A stretch of 35,477 nt of DNA from Pelargonium cotyledonis (taxonomy: Eukaryota > Streptophyta > Magnoliopsida > Geraniales > Geraniaceae), in assembly GCA_036897625.1 (NCBI GenBank), contig JAYMTA010000193.1, positions 1 to 35,477 on the forward strand, read 5' to 3'. The notes beneath the pieces are model-generated. The model made no database searches. It saw only the letters and a program-made list of their open reading frames with translations, and was not told the origin of the DNA. Made by a program: the position numbers and the translations under genes. How positions within the stretch are numbered: the first letter of the stretch is position 1; every line of letters starts with the position of its first letter. Below are positions 8,899 through 18,922 of this stretch, piece after piece.

Positions 8899-11800
8899 TT
8901 AGGAGTAAAGTATGAAGTCACTGCACTGTGACTCATCTTCTAATAGCCCGTGAGGGTCTTCGAGCGCTTTGTCCAAGGAATCAGCCAACTCCGCCTCCCA
9001 TATTCCCAATCTACAAACTTTCTTGTAAGTCTCATATCCTGCTACTCTAAAGCCTTCCAAAACCATCTCCCTCAATGATCCGCTTATCTCATCGCTATTC
9101 ATTGCATCCAGAAAAGTTTGAGACAAACCAGGAGTCAAGAAAACTACAATGGCACAGCTTTTATCCACTAATTGTATATCAAATTTGGAAGAGAAAATAT
9201 CACTGGACTCTTGAAGCAGGCTTTTCAGCGTTCGAGCAGACATAGTACCTCTGAATCCCCATAAGAATACCAAATCCTCGCATCTTACTTTTCTTGGATT
9301 GTTCTCCGAAAGTCTGACATCCGCATAAACTGCTTCTTGGGGATTGGTTGAGCATGGACTGAAGATGTTCGCATAGTCTTCAAGGGAAGAAACCAGATGC
9401 TTTTCTGATTGGTTAGAATCAGGAGCAGTTTTGAGTATGGAACAGAGCTTTGCGAACAGATGACATATACTGACGACATTATGCCCAAGATTCTTGTCTT
9501 CATGTTCCGTAGCTGACAAAAATATGGTGCAAAGTTAGGTCCCTCCTGAAGTTAATGACCAAGATTAATAGAGCAGTAGTCTTAAATCCACAATGTACAA
9601 ACCAAAATCAAATTTTGTTTGTCAATATATTTTTCTAATAAATTAGATATGCCAGTTGACAGTTCTCACCACTACACAACAAACCAAATATTTCACTCCA
9701 TAGGAAATGGAAATCCATGACAAAAGTGTGTGCTCGTGTGTTACATCAACAGACAAATGCGTATACTGGTATACATACCTTGATGTGAGATTTCAACATT
9801 GATAGTGGAAAAAAAACTACTCTTGAAGTAGGACATAGACCCAGCTAAATTGGCCTGTTTACGCAAAATACCAATTTCCTTCATCAGATGGTTGACATCA
9901 AGTACAAAGGGGAAAACCAAGCGCAAGGAGGACATGAATTCCTCTATATTAGGAGGTAAGGGCGCTAGAAATTTTGAATGAACAAATGTGAAATCTGCAT
10001 GAGGCACAACCACAGTAGACAAACACGGAAATGAATGCGTAAACAGTATAAAATTTAAGGCAATTGAGAATTGGCTTATAGAGAGAAGTACCATTAAGGG
10101 AGCTGTAGGAGATGACTGGTTTCTGCGAAATTGAAATCATATCAATCACCGCTCGAAATCCACAAACTTTTTCAGTATCTTCCTCCTCCACATTCTGAAG
10201 CTCTCTCTATCAATTAAAACAAAAACACTGCATTACGAAATTAAGTTTAAGTTGAACGCATGACCTATTCATTATCAGCAAAGATAGAGAGAGATCCCCA
10301 ACTGCAAAAAGATCCTTATCCTCTTTTGAAGTTGTTAAAACAATGCATACTGCCTGGGTTCCTCCACTCTTTGCTGGCATAACCAAAGGAACAATGTCAT
10401 CGGGTAAATCTGACAATGTCTGCAGCCAACCCAACAACGATTAAATATCGACACTGAAATAGATAAAATGCTTTTGCATCACTTCCACTGAAAGCATCTA
10501 AATCAATCAACCTCTAGCACAAGCTGCACTTGATGTTCACTACAGACATCTAAGTTGATGCATTGTCTTGAGCCAAACTTGCTACTTTTTTGGATAAGAT
10601 CTCTCATTTGTGTCAAAAAAGCATCTGCAAATGGCGTGTAGACACTCACCAACAAAATTGAGAAAAAAATATTTCAATGACAAAATTATTTTAGTACAAC
10701 AATTCCCTTACCCTCAATTTTTTGGATCTTCTCCAAGCAACCTTTTCTCCAATACTTAACCCGTGATTTAATCCTTTCCATGAAAACCGCATCAGCAACA
10801 GAATAGGTGGAAGAAGATTTCACAACTGGATCACAGGGTCTAAGATTCTTTGTCTTATATGCTGCCAATTCTTGATCTCTAGATAAGTAGGATATGCCTG
10901 CCCCAGGAAAAGAAAGCCATTTTGGCTCAGTAAGAACATTTGAAGACCAGAATGAGAGACAGACACTTATACTTCTAATGCACACTTTTTAGCTATAAAT
11001 GTGTTGGCTTTACCATACCTCAAGTAGCATGTTCAAAGAAAACAATATTACTAATACTAAGATATTTATGAGGTTTGCAACATGAGTAACACAATCACAA
11101 TGACAGGATCATTTATTAGTTCTCTGACTTATTTCAGCGAGCATATCATCTTCCTGGGAAGATAATAAACATCAAAAATTGTCTACCGATGCCAGAAAAT
11201 AATTACTTAAGGATTCAAGTCATCAAGGACACAACTCACCATCAGAAATGCAGACATTAAGATCAAAACCTTCTTGAGCCATGGATGTCAAATATGATGT
11301 TTGGCATGAAAAAGTGTAAGATGGCATCCCCACCTTTACTTCATTCCTAGGGAACAAATGAAAGTTATATCTGCACCAAAAGAAACAATGTATCGTCACC
11401 AATTGACTAAACAAAAACTGCCACTTTATTCAACCATTGTTAGTGAAATTTTTTACCAGTGTGAGGCCAAAACATTTTCATTTTCAAGCATGCAGGCAAA
11501 AAAAAGAAAACAAAAACTCTAATGTTCATGCTTACCAGTGTGAGGCCAAACCATTTTCATTTTAAAGCATGTAGGCATAAAAAAGAAAACAAAAACTCTA
11601 ATGTTCATGCTTTCAGTTTCTGAATAAAAAGACCCATATCAACAATTACCTTTCATATTGCAAATGGTAAACCAGTGCAAAACCAAACAATCAAAACTAA
11701 CCAATCCAGTGATGCCAAAAGTAACTTCACAATGCTAGTCTTAGTGAACAAATTTGAAACAATTTTTTTTTAACTTTCCTTGTTATTTTCCTACAGTTTC

Positions 11801-12471
11801 TCATAAACCAAACAGCCAAGAAGGCAATCACAAAAGGGTGAGGCCAAACCATTTTCATTTTTCAAACATGTAGGCAAAAAACAAAATAAAAACTATAATG
11901 TTCATGCTTTCATTTTCTGAATAAGAAGACCCATTTCAACAATTATCTTCAAAATTGAAAACGGCAAATCAGCGCAAAACCAAACAATCAAAAATAACCC
12001 AGTCCAGTGATGCCAAAAGTAAGTTCATAATAACAAAAAAAATTAAAATTAAAATTAAAACTTTCCTTCTAATTTTCCAACAGTCTCTCGCAAACCAAAC
12101 AGCAAAGAAACCAATCACAAAAGGGGCGAGAGGTAAGAGAGTACTGACGGGTGAGCAATGATTTTAGAATCCCTAAAAGTGAGGGGGCATACGGCGAACT
12201 GGAGCACCTGGAACCTCTCGGCGGAGTACTTGGCCTTGAGGTAAGCCGTTTCCGGCGTGTCGACGAGAGACACTCGCTGCCAGGGAGCGGAAAAGGAGCC
12301 GGTGTTTTGCAGGGCGACGGCGATGAAGTCGGAGTTGGAGATGTGATTCTTCAGTTCCTCGGTAGAGTATGTGAAATTAGACTTGGTCACTTGCTTGACG
12401 GGCCATACGGGACGCTGCTTGCTGGTGGTGCAGAAGAGACGCCGCCGCAAGTACAGAAGCCGAACCGCCAT
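8899..12471 (-). CDS. PARNL: PARN-like protein (CAF1-family deadenylase fold, catalytically degenerate)
   Basis: Eight exons on the minus strand: 12471-12149, 11370-11240, 10897-10712, 10624-10512, 10419-10265, 10204-10092, 9994-9779, 9512-8899. They join in frame to 616 residues. The basic N-terminus (MAVRLLYLRRRLFC) suggests a mitochondrial presequence. The CAF1/DEDD nuclease fold covers about residues 30-440, with an insert around 185-250 where PARN proteins carry R3H. An RRM-like segment (about 491-535, core LVFLWGFRG and CAIVVF) follows. PARN proteins remove poly(A) tails using a D-x-E motif plus two further Asp. Here the first motif reads IAVALQNTG (Ala53 and Gln55 in place of Asp and Glu). 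The Asp before FTFVHSKF is kept (341), and the HE..D motif reads HEDKNL. Deadenylation is therefore doubtful; a regulatory or RNA-binding role is possible. Its exon 1 has been copied twice into the SCPL array upstream. Confidence 0.9.
11461..12135. repeat. About 298-bp tandem repeat in PARN-like intron 1
   Basis: The motif GTGAGGCCAAA followed by CATTTTCATTTT starts at 11461, 11540 and 11838. The first copy is truncated to 79 bases; the second (11540-11837) and third (11838-12135) align over about 298 bases, including ACAATTA, CCAGTGATGCCAAAAGTAA and the CAAACCAAACAGC(C)AA end. Single related units lie at about 17850-18130 and 22975-23215, beside the exon-1 relics. Confidence 0.85.
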
Positions 12472-13634
12472 GTCCGCAACTGAGAGAGAATTGATTGAGC
12501 TACACGGGAACTGAATGTGGGTTCTGCGAACACTAAAACGACTTGTCGCATTACTTGGAATTATGAATTTTGATTACCGGACCTCACGTAACTTGTTTCA
12601 AATTACACTTAAAAAGCACAACTAAACTGCAAAACAACAAAAAAAAAATCAAAACTCGTCTTCACGGTAAGAAACTCTAAAACGTGGAGGAAGCTCGTAT
12701 TCCCTTAGAAGAATTTGAGAGTATTCAATGAGAGATGAATGAACCATCGCCGATCAAAGAACAACCGGCGATAGCTCAAAGTAAAATTGTTGACGAAGAA
12801 TAAGAGTAAAATTTAAAATAAGAATGTCCTGATTACAATTGTCTCATTTAAGAATATCTCAAATACGGATGTCTTGAACTCCAATTACGATACAATACCT
12901 CGATTCCTGATTATGAATGTCTTGATTAAGAATGTCTGTACTTCAATTATCTTGATTATGAATTCTCACTGTACATTCTAAAATCATTGTGTTATGGACC
13001 TAAATATTTTTTTGTTGGAAAAACGATCCTATAACCAAAAAAAAAAATGAAACGAAGAATATATGATAATTGACTTTAAATTAATGTATTATATTTTCTA
13101 ACTTTTACTTTCTTTTTTTTTTAAACGACGGTCTAAAGATCTATATATTATAACTTTTAGTGTTATTAATATTAAGTGCATACATGTCACGTATAAGCAC
13201 CAAATAAATGAATATGTATTATATTCCGCATACTTCATTGAGATTTTAACACGTGGGTTATGATGTGCTATTAAACTTTCTCCAAATTCGATCGCATATT
13301 TTAGAGTTGCTCACCCATAATGGATTCAACACAAGAAGCAAAAGTTTAGTCATTAATTTAGTTTAATGATTTTTCTCGTTTCGTGTATATGATGACTTTG
13401 TGTCCCATCTCGAGTACGTACTCTTTATTTATTTGTTTCTTGAATAAATAAGTACTTTTGCCGATATAAAAAAGAAGAAAAAAAAGAGCAACTACAATTA
13501 TAGCGTTTTCATTTCCACATAGTATATGGTCAATCAAGAAACTTGTTCTCCCTCTTCACTCACATTACATCTTTTCCTTCGTAAACAAGAAAATCCAAGT
13601 TCACTTTCTTGTTCTTCACTCGTATATATTTCTT
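12472..13634. other. PARN-like promoter and insertion before SCPL copy 1
   Basis: About 12472-12585 matches the DNA beside the exon-1 relics, including CTAAAACGAC(A/T)TGTCGC at about 12533 and 23434, so it is the ancestral PARN-like promoter. About 13300-13634 matches 23590-23771 and 18720-18922. In between, about 12590-13290 has no counterpart in the other two units. It includes a run of short imperfect repeats of the form GATTA-GAATGTC-TGATTA at about 12820-12965. No coding frame is seen. Confidence 0.6.
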
Positions 13635-16600
13635 CTATTGTGGTAGTCCTTCCAGAAATCGGGAATAGAAATCCAATGCCTCTCGCGGTTTGGATTCAGG
13701 AACTGTATGTCCAGCTCCCTGCACCATCACAATTTAGCAGAATCAATGATCAACATTCAATAGAATTATAAACTCAACCATGAGCAAAAACTAATTGCAT
13801 TCACCGACCTTTATGGTTAAAAAGGTGAGGTTGTTCGCGTACCCTTGTGTGTACCTACAATCAGTAATATAGATGCATGAGTTTTATGCAAATTTAGCAA
13901 AAATGTTCAAAATATATATGATGATATAAGGAAGTATATATGATGATATAAGGAAGCCGAATCGAAAGTACCCAGCAACTTGACCATTGGACAACCAAGC
14001 CCTCCATTCATCAGTAATGTTATATCCCATCGATCTTGTCCACGCTTGACTCCCAGTGTACGGGACACTCATATCATGATCTCCACTGCAGGATTATTAT
14101 AAAGGACGAGTCGCTCACCAGAACAAATCAATGCCAAAGTCCAGAACAAATTTGCTTTACTTACACAGAATCAAATAACATTGAAGTTGGGGATTTACCT
14201 GAATATTAATGCCCGATATCCCTTGGAAGTGAGGTTCTTGTGGTACGTGATCATGCTCCCAGCATCGCGATCATAGTTAATTTTAATTATGTATGCACAT
14301 AATTCCCATCTTCCAATCACACTTTCCTATATGTCGTAAGGATTGTGAAATCAAAATCGACTTCTATCTACACATGGTTTGAAGGGGAATATAAAATCCT
14401 TACCGCTTCAGCATGAATTGCTGTCCTGACTGCTTCACTATTGAGCCACGAGGTAGCAACTTCATCATTCTATAAATGCAACATCAAATTTGAGTACAGA
14501 TGGGTTGGACAGCACATGAAGTGTGTAAAGCAAGTGCAGATAGTATGTTCTTACAATGCATCGAACACCATTGCTACCGAGAAGCTGTGGCCAAGTTGGA
14601 ACAGTTCCCGGTCTTACTTTGGCTCTGAGAGGCCATGAGCGACCAAACATTCTTTTTCTCGCAGCAAGAGGCCTCTCAGTCTGGCGTAGTTGCTTAAAGC
14701 TGGATGGTAAGCTTATGTTGGTAGCTGTCATATCTTCTTTCCCGCTATAGCATGGTTCTAGAATGTTGTATATGTTTAAGCCTACTAGCGTCTGAGGAAG
14801 AAAAAAAACATAATGAATCAAATTAAAGAACATGGGTATCAAAGGATTAAAAAGATATTAATTGACCTACCCGATCGACTTTTCTAAGAACGCTTCCACA
14901 ACTTTCACTGAGTGGCTTACAGTAGTTTCCTTTGCATGCACTGGTAGCCTCCTGCAGTAGATAGCCTTCATTAAAACAAAAAGAAACAATTTTGAGAAAA
15001 GTGGAACTATAGCAAGGTTTCATGCGCAGCCAAAGTGTTTATACTCAAATCAATAAATATCTGAAATTTCAAAACTTGTTTGAACTTTTTGTTGCAGAGA
15101 ACATCAAAAGCTTTGAACAAGAACAAATACCAACAAATGATTTAACAAAAAAATACCAAAAGAATAATGTTGGTAAAAAAAAAAAGAACAGGTGCCATGT
15201 CAAAAACTTGTGAAGACCTGATAACTGAGCAAAGATTGAAGATCCTTAATTTCCCTCGAAATCTGAAGAACGGTGAGTATAAATAAATTTATAACAGTAC
15301 ACCTTTATCAGAATGGGAGGCTCAACCAACCTGAAATAAGTCATCTGAGATCAGGCCCATCCCATGAGCAAAAGAAACAAGAGCATTTCTATCAAACTCT
15401 TCATCCGTAACTCCATTCCCCACCAGATAACCCTGTTATAGAACTTCAGATTGTGGTTGGAAATATATATGCCACAAGAGTTGCTTTTAGATACATACCT
15501 TTAAATTTAGAACAGGCTTTAGACCAGCATCAATACCTGTGAAAGATCCAAAACATGCCTGAGATTTTGAGTAACACAGGAACCTCAAAATGATATCTAA
15601 GTAGAAATCACGGTGATGGGTTGCTAATGCTAATGCAAACTCAAGAACAATTACCTTTCATTACTTCATAAGCAAGAGTAGGCACATATACTCCAGCGTA
15701 CGACTCTCCAGAAATAAAAAATGGGTTGGATTGGAACTCTGGATATAGCTCAAACCACTAGATTGCAGAAAGAAAATTTGAGCATAGTGTAAGTGATATG
15801 GGAAAAAAAAGAGAACAGCTATAAGTAAAACCAATATGCGAGCCTTTTATCTCTCTTTTCCCAGTTTTTTTTTTTTTTCTTCTTAAAAGAGTACCTTCTG
15901 GAGAAAAGTGTGTAAATCAGAGGCAGTCTTCAGGTCGCCAGTAATGTAATCTGTTTCATTTTTTGAGTAAGAGAATCCAACACCAGCAGGGGAATCCAAA
16001 TATATAATGTTGGAAACCTGACATTGGATGCACAATAATAACAAAAGGATAGCATTATCAACGTAGCAAATTCATGACATCGATAATGACAAATCTCATA
16101 TTATTCTGATTTTAATGAAAATTAATTCATAATTACAACCTTGGACCAGCTGTTTGGATTTAGATGCAATTTTGGCAGGCCACCATTCTCCTTCGCAGCT
16201 TCAAAATTGAAGGGTCCTGCATAATATGATGAAATGAAACCAATGACCGAAAATTTGGAAATTTCAAAAAGCAATCAGATCAAATAGGAACACAGTACTA
16301 TATATATGGATGAAAGCTCAACATTACTAGTTTACTATAGATTAAATCATTTCCGTCAAAGTTCTGATAAACAAAGGACAAGCTCTAATCCAGATACGAT
16401 TCAAAAATCATAACCCTCCCATATAAGATAACCACATGTATATGTAATCGAACCACTCTAGTTTAGTACACACTAACTGACATAAAGAGCCCCCAACCCA
16501 AATGCCTCTTGTTCTGTTCTAACTAAACAGCATACACACTAGAAATTCCCAAGAAGACGAAAGAGCTTAGTAAAATTGTTTCATAGTTACACTAACAAGT

Positions 16601-17226
16601 AGATGCTTGAATTCTACAAATAAATGCCATGTACGACAATTCATCAATGATCACAAACCAATAGTGAAATTTAATGAAATGAGACATTTTGGCCAATTTG
16701 ATACCGTGCTCGTATACAAAACCATCAAAGCTGGAGCAGCCAGGTCCACCGTTGAGCCACAGCACCACAGGATCCTCCTGCGGCTTCCTCTCGGATTGGA
16801 CAAAATAATAGAACAGATTTCTCCCATGACTTTGATCAACAGTCACATACCTTCAAAACCCCAAACCCATCAATATCACAAACAGTTCAAATCAATAAAA
16901 ACAAAAGCATAACACGAAAAAATAGCAACTTGAACAAGACCCTTCTCAATTCTCATGGGTTTGATCATTGGGTCACCAGTAATTAGCACATACCTACAAC
17001 TCCAAGAAAATGGGAATCAAAAGCACTACACGGAACTGTGTGAAATGAACAACAAAAGAATTGGGTTTTTCAAGACATACCCAGAATAGTGTTTTGAAGG
17101 AAGACTGCCAGTGATGCCAGGAATCTGTGTTATGAGGGCATTTTGAGGAGCTGATTGGGTCAGCACAAAGCACAAGAAAAGGTAAAACAACACTCTGGTG
17201 ATGATAATTGGAGTGTTCTTGACCAT
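13635..17226 (-). CDS. SCPL20: Serine carboxypeptidase-like protein, SCPL20 type, copy 1
   Basis: Fourteen exons: 17226-17081, 16850-16705, 16216-16140, 16017-15895, 15757-15655, 15536-15499, 15432-15331, 14951-14871, 14791-14555, 14469-14404, 14326-14199, 14085-13972, 13854-13809, 13718-13635. They join in frame to 496 residues. A signal peptide ([17 protein letters not shown]) ends near residue 26. The S10 peptidase motifs are NGGPGCSS (82-89), GESYAG with nucleophile Ser183, GDHD with Asp420, and GAGHTVPE with His473. These enzymes trim C-terminal residues in the vacuole or apoplast; some SCPLs are acyltransferases, but the [10 protein letters not shown]...GESYAG pattern and SCPL20-like sequence favour a peptidase. 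The Met at 17226 has a good context (CACCATGGT); an in-frame Met at 17262 would add 12 residues. Compared with copy 3, Cys is lost in GDHDMSVP and gained in GNYCKPL. Confidence 0.92.
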
Positions 17227-17849
17227 GGTGATAATGGACATGGATGAACTGGAGTCTCTCAAGGTACTGTGTATGGGAATTTAGGGTGAAGGGGGTATTT
17301 TTAAAGCTTTTCACTTCAAGTTGGCTAATGTTATAAGGATCTGTATTGATGATGATCACTTGTGCAACTCTTTTGCATTACACTTGCTAATGAGGTAAGA
17401 CAGAGAGCACAATAGCCCATAAATAATGATGAGCTTATTACCTATTTCTCATACTTTCAAAGGTAACTTAGAATAGGACTAAAATAAATGAGATTTTATC
17501 CCTTACTTTCTTTCTTGATAATTTTGAACTGATTGCCAATACAGATTTATATCATTTTAAATTTTGCATCACAGGAGTATTTTAACAATTATACCAAATC
17601 GTTTTTTAACATAACTGAAATGATAGTCAAATCCCATAATAAAAAATTAGTAGATTTCGGTCTTGGGAATTCAAAACTGAGTACCAACATAGATTTTATA
17701 ACACTTTTAGTAGTATTATTGTTTTACAATTTCAATGACCCAAAAGAAAACAGAGGTTTGTGATTCTAGTCTATGTACATAGGTCATGCACTTAAATTAT
17801 GCATAATAGCAATATTTACATGATTTTATTGTTCCATTGCTAAAACTTT
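17227..17849. other. SCPL copy 1 upstream region
   Basis: Probable promoter of SCPL copy 1 on the minus strand. It aligns with 22423-22970 upstream of copy 2 (shared AAATAATGATGAGCTTATTACCT and TAACATAACTGAAATGATAGTC). About 17230-17480 also aligns with 27180-27420 upstream of copy 3. No gene of its own. Confidence 0.6.
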
Positions 17850-18440
17850 TGTTTCATTTTTCAAGCATGTAAGCAAAACAAACAAAACTATAACTCTAGA
17901 TTTCAAGCTTTCACTTTCTCAGCAACCAAAGATTCGTATCAACAATTACTTTAATTACGAATAATGGTAAATTAGTGCAAAAACAAACAATCAAAATTAA
18001 ACCAAGTCAGTGATGCAAAAGTAAGCTCATATTTCATAATGCTAGTCTTAATAAATAAATTTCAAACTTATCCTTTCGATTTTCCTACAAACCAAACAGC
18101 CAACAAATAAATCATATTGGGGAAGAGAGTCAAGCGAGTACTCACGGATGAGCAATGATTTTAGAATCTCCAAAAGTGAATATTCAGTAATCGAACTGGA
18201 GGACTCGCTGCCAGGGAACTGAAAAGATCCCAGTTTTTTTTTTTTTTTTGCAGGGACACGGCGATGAAGTCCGAGTTGGAGATGCGGCTCTTTATTACCT
18301 CGCCGGAGTCTTGGAAATTGGACTCGGTCACTTGCTTGACGAGAAGCTGGTTGCCGGGGGTGCAGAAACGCCGCCGCCGCAGCCGCCGCCGCCAGGACAG
18401 AGGCCGAGCCACCATGTTCACCACTGTCCGCAACTGAGAC
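17850..18440 (-). pseudogene. PARN-like exon-1 relic A with intron-1 flank
   Basis: The minus strand from about 18415 repeats the start of the PARN-like protein: an Arg-rich beginning with RRRRFC, then VKQVTESNF, SRISNSDFIAVSLQ. A poly-A run (poly-T on the plus strand at about 18235-18250) follows. The segment coding for about 25 residues after the PWQR position is deleted, and the end (ATTCTAAAATCATTGCTCATCC) plus a GTGAGT donor at about 18147 remain. Flanking sequence to 17850 matches one 298-bp unit of PARN-like intron 1. The frame from the Met stops before the donor, and exons 2-8 are absent. It is a hitchhiker of the SCPL duplication. Confidence 0.88.
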
Positions 18441-18922
18441 TCGGATTGAATTGTGTTGGGAGTTGAATATAGTTTCGGCTTTCACTTGAAAAATGTACCA
18501 TTAAATGTGCATTTTTTAAATGTCTTTTAGTTTGTACAGTCTCCAAGCAACTATATACACAAGCACGCGACCGCATATTGGTCCAAATGGTTCAAGTGTA
18601 TAACCGTTTTGAATACTCTACGAGATATTGGGTTCAAGTATTATTGCCGACAGTATAAGATGAGATTTAAAGTTAAAAAGGAGAACTAGTTTTATCGTGA
18701 AATTCAACAAATAAAAAAAGCAATAAGCACAAGCAATAATAAATTCAACAAAAGATGCAAAAAGAGCAACTAAAATTATTCTCCTTTCATTTCCACACAT
18801 AATACAATTTGATCAATAAGAAAGTTGCACTCCAATTTCACATCCACATCTTTTTCTTTGTAAACAATAAAATCCAAGTTTTCACTTTCTTGTTTCTTCA
18901 GTCACATGTACATGAGTTTCTT
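18441..18922. other. Relic A promoter side and SCPL copy 2 downstream region
   Basis: It aligns with 23391-23771 and partly with 12472-12585 and 13300-13634 (shared TGTACCATTAAATGTGCATTTTTT and CTCCAAGCAACTATATACAC). It holds the former PARN-like promoter and the 3' flank of SCPL copy 2. No coding frame. Confidence 0.55.

Noticed and set aside
13521-13634. Alternative C-terminal extension of SCPL copy 1
   Set aside because: The exon 14 stop at 13635 aligns with stops at 18923 and 23772 in the other copies, so the sequence beyond is 3' UTR.
18048-18485. 145-codon minus-strand frame with an Ala-rich run
   Set aside because: It is an out-of-frame reading of PARN-like relic A; the Ala run comes from GCC/GGC triplets of the Arg-rich N-terminus read in another frame.
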